Below are positions 5,257 through 7,135 of a stretch of DNA of 7,135 nucleotides, one piece after another. Within the stretch, counting starts at the first letter, position 1. Each line of letters begins with the position of its first letter. The position numbers and the translations under genes were made by a program. The DNA is from an uncultured Collinsella sp. (GTDB lineage Bacteria; Actinomycetota; Coriobacteriia; Coriobacteriales; Coriobacteriaceae): positions 1-7,135 of the forward strand of contig URYA01000082.1 of assembly GCA_900551975.1 (NCBI GenBank), written 5' to 3'. The notes under the pieces were generated by a model. The model was not told the DNA's origin, did no database searches, and worked only from the letters and a program-made list of their open reading frames with translations.

Positions 5257-6555
5257 TTGAATAGCCAGCTGATCCAACAGGGCCGCGCCGCTTACCGCGC
5301 GGGTGATTTTTCCGCTGCAGCCCAGATGCTTGGGGCGGCAAAGACTCCCGATGAGATTATGGGCGAGGCCGATCACCTTCGTGGCAACGCCTTGATGCAC
5401 CTGGGCATGTATGCCGAGGCCGCCGAGGCCTATGCCGCCGCCCTCAACGACGGCACCTATGGCAAGCGCGGCGCGCTGCTCACCAACCGCGGCAAGGCTC
5501 TCGCCGCCGTGGGCGACTACACGACGGCCGCTCAGGCGTTCTCTGCTGCTACGCAGGATGCATCCTATGCCACGCCGTTCAAGGCCTATCTGGGCCTGGG
5601 TAACGCGTTGTTCCAGTCGGGCGACTATGCCAACGCGGGTACTGCTTTCCGTCAGGCTGCCATCGACGGCGCCAATCCGGCTCCTGCCGCCGCACTTGGC
5701 GAGCTTGGACGTTGCTTCATTAAGCTCGGCCGTCCGGCGGATGCCGTGGAGACCTACCGCACGGCTATCGACTTTGCCGGTCCCCGTGACGACACGCGTG
5801 CGCTCAACGCTGGCATGGGTCAGGCGCTTTCTGCTGCCGGCCGTCCCTCCGACGCACTCGACGCCTTTAACGCCGCTACTGCCGATGGCATCTACCAGCT
5901 CACCTCCGAGCAGGCCGATGAGCTTGCCCGCGTGCACGATTCGCTTGCCGCGCTGTCTGCCCAGACGGCTATGGCCACGGCGCCCGCGATGGACGCTCCT
6001 GCCGTCGATCCGCTCGATCCTACGGGCGCGACCGGTCAGTTTATGCCCGATCCCTCGGACACCGGTTTCTTTACGCTGTCCGAGTCTGAGATGGTCCAGC
6101 AGGACCGTCAGGATCGTAAGCAGGCCAAGGTCCGTCGTCGCCATCGCCACACGGGTCTCAAAGTCTTCATCGTGCTGCTTCTGCTCATTTTGATCGCCGC
6201 GGGCGGTCTGGGCTTTGCCTACACGCGCGGCTTTGGCTTCCCGTCTCAGGAATCTGTGGTTACCGATCTGTTCCAGGCTGCCGGCGACGGCGACACCGCA
6301 AAGGCCGAGTCTTGCCTGGCCTCGAGCCTGTCCGAGGACGCCAAGTCGATGATCATCTCCTCGATTCCGCAGGGCGCCACCGTGTCCGTCGAGGGCATGG
6401 ATCAGTCCATGACCGAGACGACCGCCAAGGTTAAGGCTTCGCTGTCCAAGGGCGGCGAGCAGGAGTACACCGTCAAATTCGTGCGCTCCGATAACCATAT
6501 CGGCTGGGCCGTTTCCTCGCTCGATATGGATTTCTCGGCTGCTGACAACCAGTAG
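5257..6555 (+). CDS. TPR-repeat, single-pass membrane protein of unknown function
   Basis: A 432-residue protein. About six tetratricopeptide repeats fill residues 2-215, recognisable by recurring patterns such as GNALMHLGMYAEAAEAYAAA (43-62) and GNALFQSGDYANAGTAFRQA (115-134). TPR arrays bind other proteins. A Pro/Ala/Asp-rich linker (about 235-280) leads to a strongly basic stretch (284-298, with KVRRRHRH) and a membrane helix (303-322). The C-terminal domain (about 330-427) should be extracytoplasmic; its helix-then-strand pattern, ending in EYTVKFVRSDNHIGWAVSS, resembles small NTF2-like or DUF4878-like domains, though this is only an impression. The TPR module should face the cytoplasm. 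Start is TTG 5257. It ends with TAG followed in frame by TGA. It is probably co-transcribed with the cyclophilin, and mreB follows after 115 bases. Binding partners are unknown. Confidence 0.88.
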   Translation: MNSQLIQQGRAAYRAGDFSAAAQMLGAAKTPDEIMGEADHLRGNALMHLGMYAEAAEAYAAALNDGTYGKRGALLTNRGKALAAVGDYTTAAQAFSAATQDASYATPFKAYLGLGNALFQSGDYANAGTAFRQAAIDGANPAPAAALGELGRCFIKLGRPADAVETYRTAIDFAGPRDDTRALNAGMGQALSAAGRPSDALDAFNAATADGIYQLTSEQADELARVHDSLAALSAQTAMATAPAMDAPAVDPLDPTGATGQFMPDPSDTGFFTLSESEMVQQDRQDRKQAKVRRRHRHTGLKVFIVLLLLILIAAGGLGFAYTRGFGFPSQESVVTDLFQAAGDGDTAKAESCLASSLSEDAKSMIISSIPQGATVSVEGMDQSMTETTAKVKASLSKGGEQEYTVKFVRSDNHIGWAVSSLDMDFSAADNQ

Positions 6556-6577
6556 TGACCTTATGGGATTTAGTTTT

Positions 6578-6610
6578 GCCCGGCGCTTCACCGCAAGTGA
6601 GGTGCCGGGC
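6578..6610 (+). terminator. Strong 14-bp hairpin between the TPR gene and mreB, possible terminator
   Basis: GCCCGGCGCTTCAC (6578-6591) pairs along its whole length with GTGAGGTGCCGGGC (6597-6610), including two G-T wobbles, around loop CGCAA. It begins 22 bases after the TPR stop codon, where a terminator is expected. However, no T-run follows, so it may be a weak terminator, an mRNA 3'-end stabiliser or a partial block to readthrough into mreB. Confidence 0.5.
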
Positions 6611-6619
6611 TTGCGCTAG

Positions 6620-6625
6620 TATGAT
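6620..6625 (+). promoter_or_regulatory. Candidate -10 box for mreB
   Basis: TATGAT matches five of six -10 positions and lies 10 bases after the hairpin, with transcription expected near 6632. No good -35 box lies 16-18 bases upstream because that stretch is hairpin arm. TTGCGC (6611) with TAGTTT (6633) at 16 bases is a weaker alternative. Confidence 0.35.
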
Positions 6626-6660
6626 GAGCTAGTAGTTTTCCAGCAATCATCCAACACATC

Positions 6661-6665
6661 AGGAG
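6661..6665 (+). promoter_or_regulatory. Ribosome binding site that fixes a TTG start for mreB
   Basis: AGGAG lies 5 bases before TTG 6671. The in-frame ATG codons at 6683 and 6689 lie 17 and 23 bases from it, too far to use it. Confidence 0.7.
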
Positions 6666-6670
6666 TTGCG

Positions 6671-7135
6671 TTGTTTTCTTTGATGGATATGTTCTTCGGT
6701 AGCTATGCGGGCGATCTTGCCATCGACCTCGGCACCGCAAATACGCTTGTCTCCGTGCGCGGCAAGGGCATCGTCATCCGCGAGCCCTCCGTCGTCGCCA
6801 TCGACAAGAACGACGAGCGCATCCTGGCGGTCGGTATCGAGGCAAAGCGCATGCTTGGCCGTACGCCCGGCAACATCGTGGCCGTTCGTCCCCTTAAGGA
6901 CGGCGTCATCGCCGACTTCGATGTTACCGAGGCCATGCTTCGCTACTTTATCGACAAGGCTTCCGAGAAGCGCTATCCGTGGACCCCGCGTCCGCGCGTT
7001 GTCGTCTGCGTTCCCTCCGGCGTCACGTCGGTCGAGAAGCGTGCCGTCTTTGAGGCCACGATCCAGGCCGGTGCCCGCCAGGCCTACCTGATCGAGGAGC
7101 CCATGGCTGCTGCTATCGGCGCCGACCTGCCCGTC
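6671..7135 (+). CDS. mreB: Rod shape-determining protein MreB, N-terminal part
   Basis: MreB is a bacterial actin that forms membrane-bound filaments guiding the cell-wall elongation complex. The window holds 155 residues of a protein usually about 340 long; the frame is open to the right edge. Visible features are a short hydrophobic N-terminus, MFSLMDMFFGS, typical of membrane-binding MreB; the phosphate-1 ATP-binding motif DLGTANT (19-25); REPSVVAID; RPLKDGVIADFDVTE; VCVPSGVTSVEKRAV; and IEEPMAAAIGADLPV, from the conserved hinge region. Start is TTG 6671, chosen from the AGGAG spacing. In many bacteria mreC, mreD and genes for a class B penicillin-binding protein and RodA follow; here they would lie beyond the window. 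Upstream are the hairpin and TPR gene, so mreB probably begins a new transcription unit, perhaps with some readthrough. Confidence 0.97.
   Translation, partial: MFSLMDMFFGSYAGDLAIDLGTANTLVSVRGKGIVIREPSVVAIDKNDERILAVGIEAKRMLGRTPGNIVAVRPLKDGVIADFDVTEAMLRYFIDKASEKRYPWTPRPRVVVCVPSGVTSVEKRAVFEATIQAGARQAYLIEEPMAAAIGADLPV

Noticed and set aside
5236..6591. 451-codon minus-strand open frame covering the TPR gene.
   Set aside because: It is antisense to well-formed TPR repeats, has no recognisable motif and mirrors the codon bias of the plus-strand gene.

Overview
The window looks like ordinary chromosomal sequence from a high-GC actinobacterium of the class Coriobacteriia, probably Collinsella or a close relative. 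That placement rests on GC-rich codon use, gene content, GTG/TTG starts behind good Shine-Dalgarno sites, and the general look of the proteins. It is an inference; no marker gene settles it. I see no phage, insertion sequence, CRISPR array, toxin-antitoxin pair or defence system.

Layout, left to right. (1) On the minus strand, the first 89 codons of a type I-beta DAHP synthase, the first enzyme of the shikimate pathway. Its upstream region carries a terminator-like hairpin placed as a transcription attenuator would be. (2) On the plus strand, a complete tRNA-Arg(CCG) gene with its own strong promoter and a Rho-independent terminator. (3) A large P-type cation-transporting ATPase of the CtpE-like group, with ten membrane segments and an unusual basic C-terminal tail of about 100 residues. 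(4) A double zinc-ribbon protein with one membrane segment and a helical outer domain. (5) A cytoplasmic cyclophilin. (6) Eleven bases further on, a TPR protein with one membrane segment and an outer domain. (7) The first 155 codons of mreB, the actin-like organiser of cell-wall elongation, cut by the window edge.

How they may work together: the cyclophilin and TPR genes form a probable two-gene operon, with the ribosome binding site of the second overlapping the stop codon of the first. The zinc-ribbon and TPR proteins share one plan: a cytoplasmic interaction module, a disordered linker with a basic stretch, one membrane helix and an extracytoplasmic domain. Because they lie directly upstream of mreB, they are candidates for envelope or cell-shape functions, but only position supports this. 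Each of these units except the TPR gene has a plausible promoter of its own.

The most useful leads are the aroF leader hairpin with a possible antiterminator partner, the ATPase tail and its PQGL motif, and the paired membrane proteins beside mreB. None amounts to a demonstrated new system.
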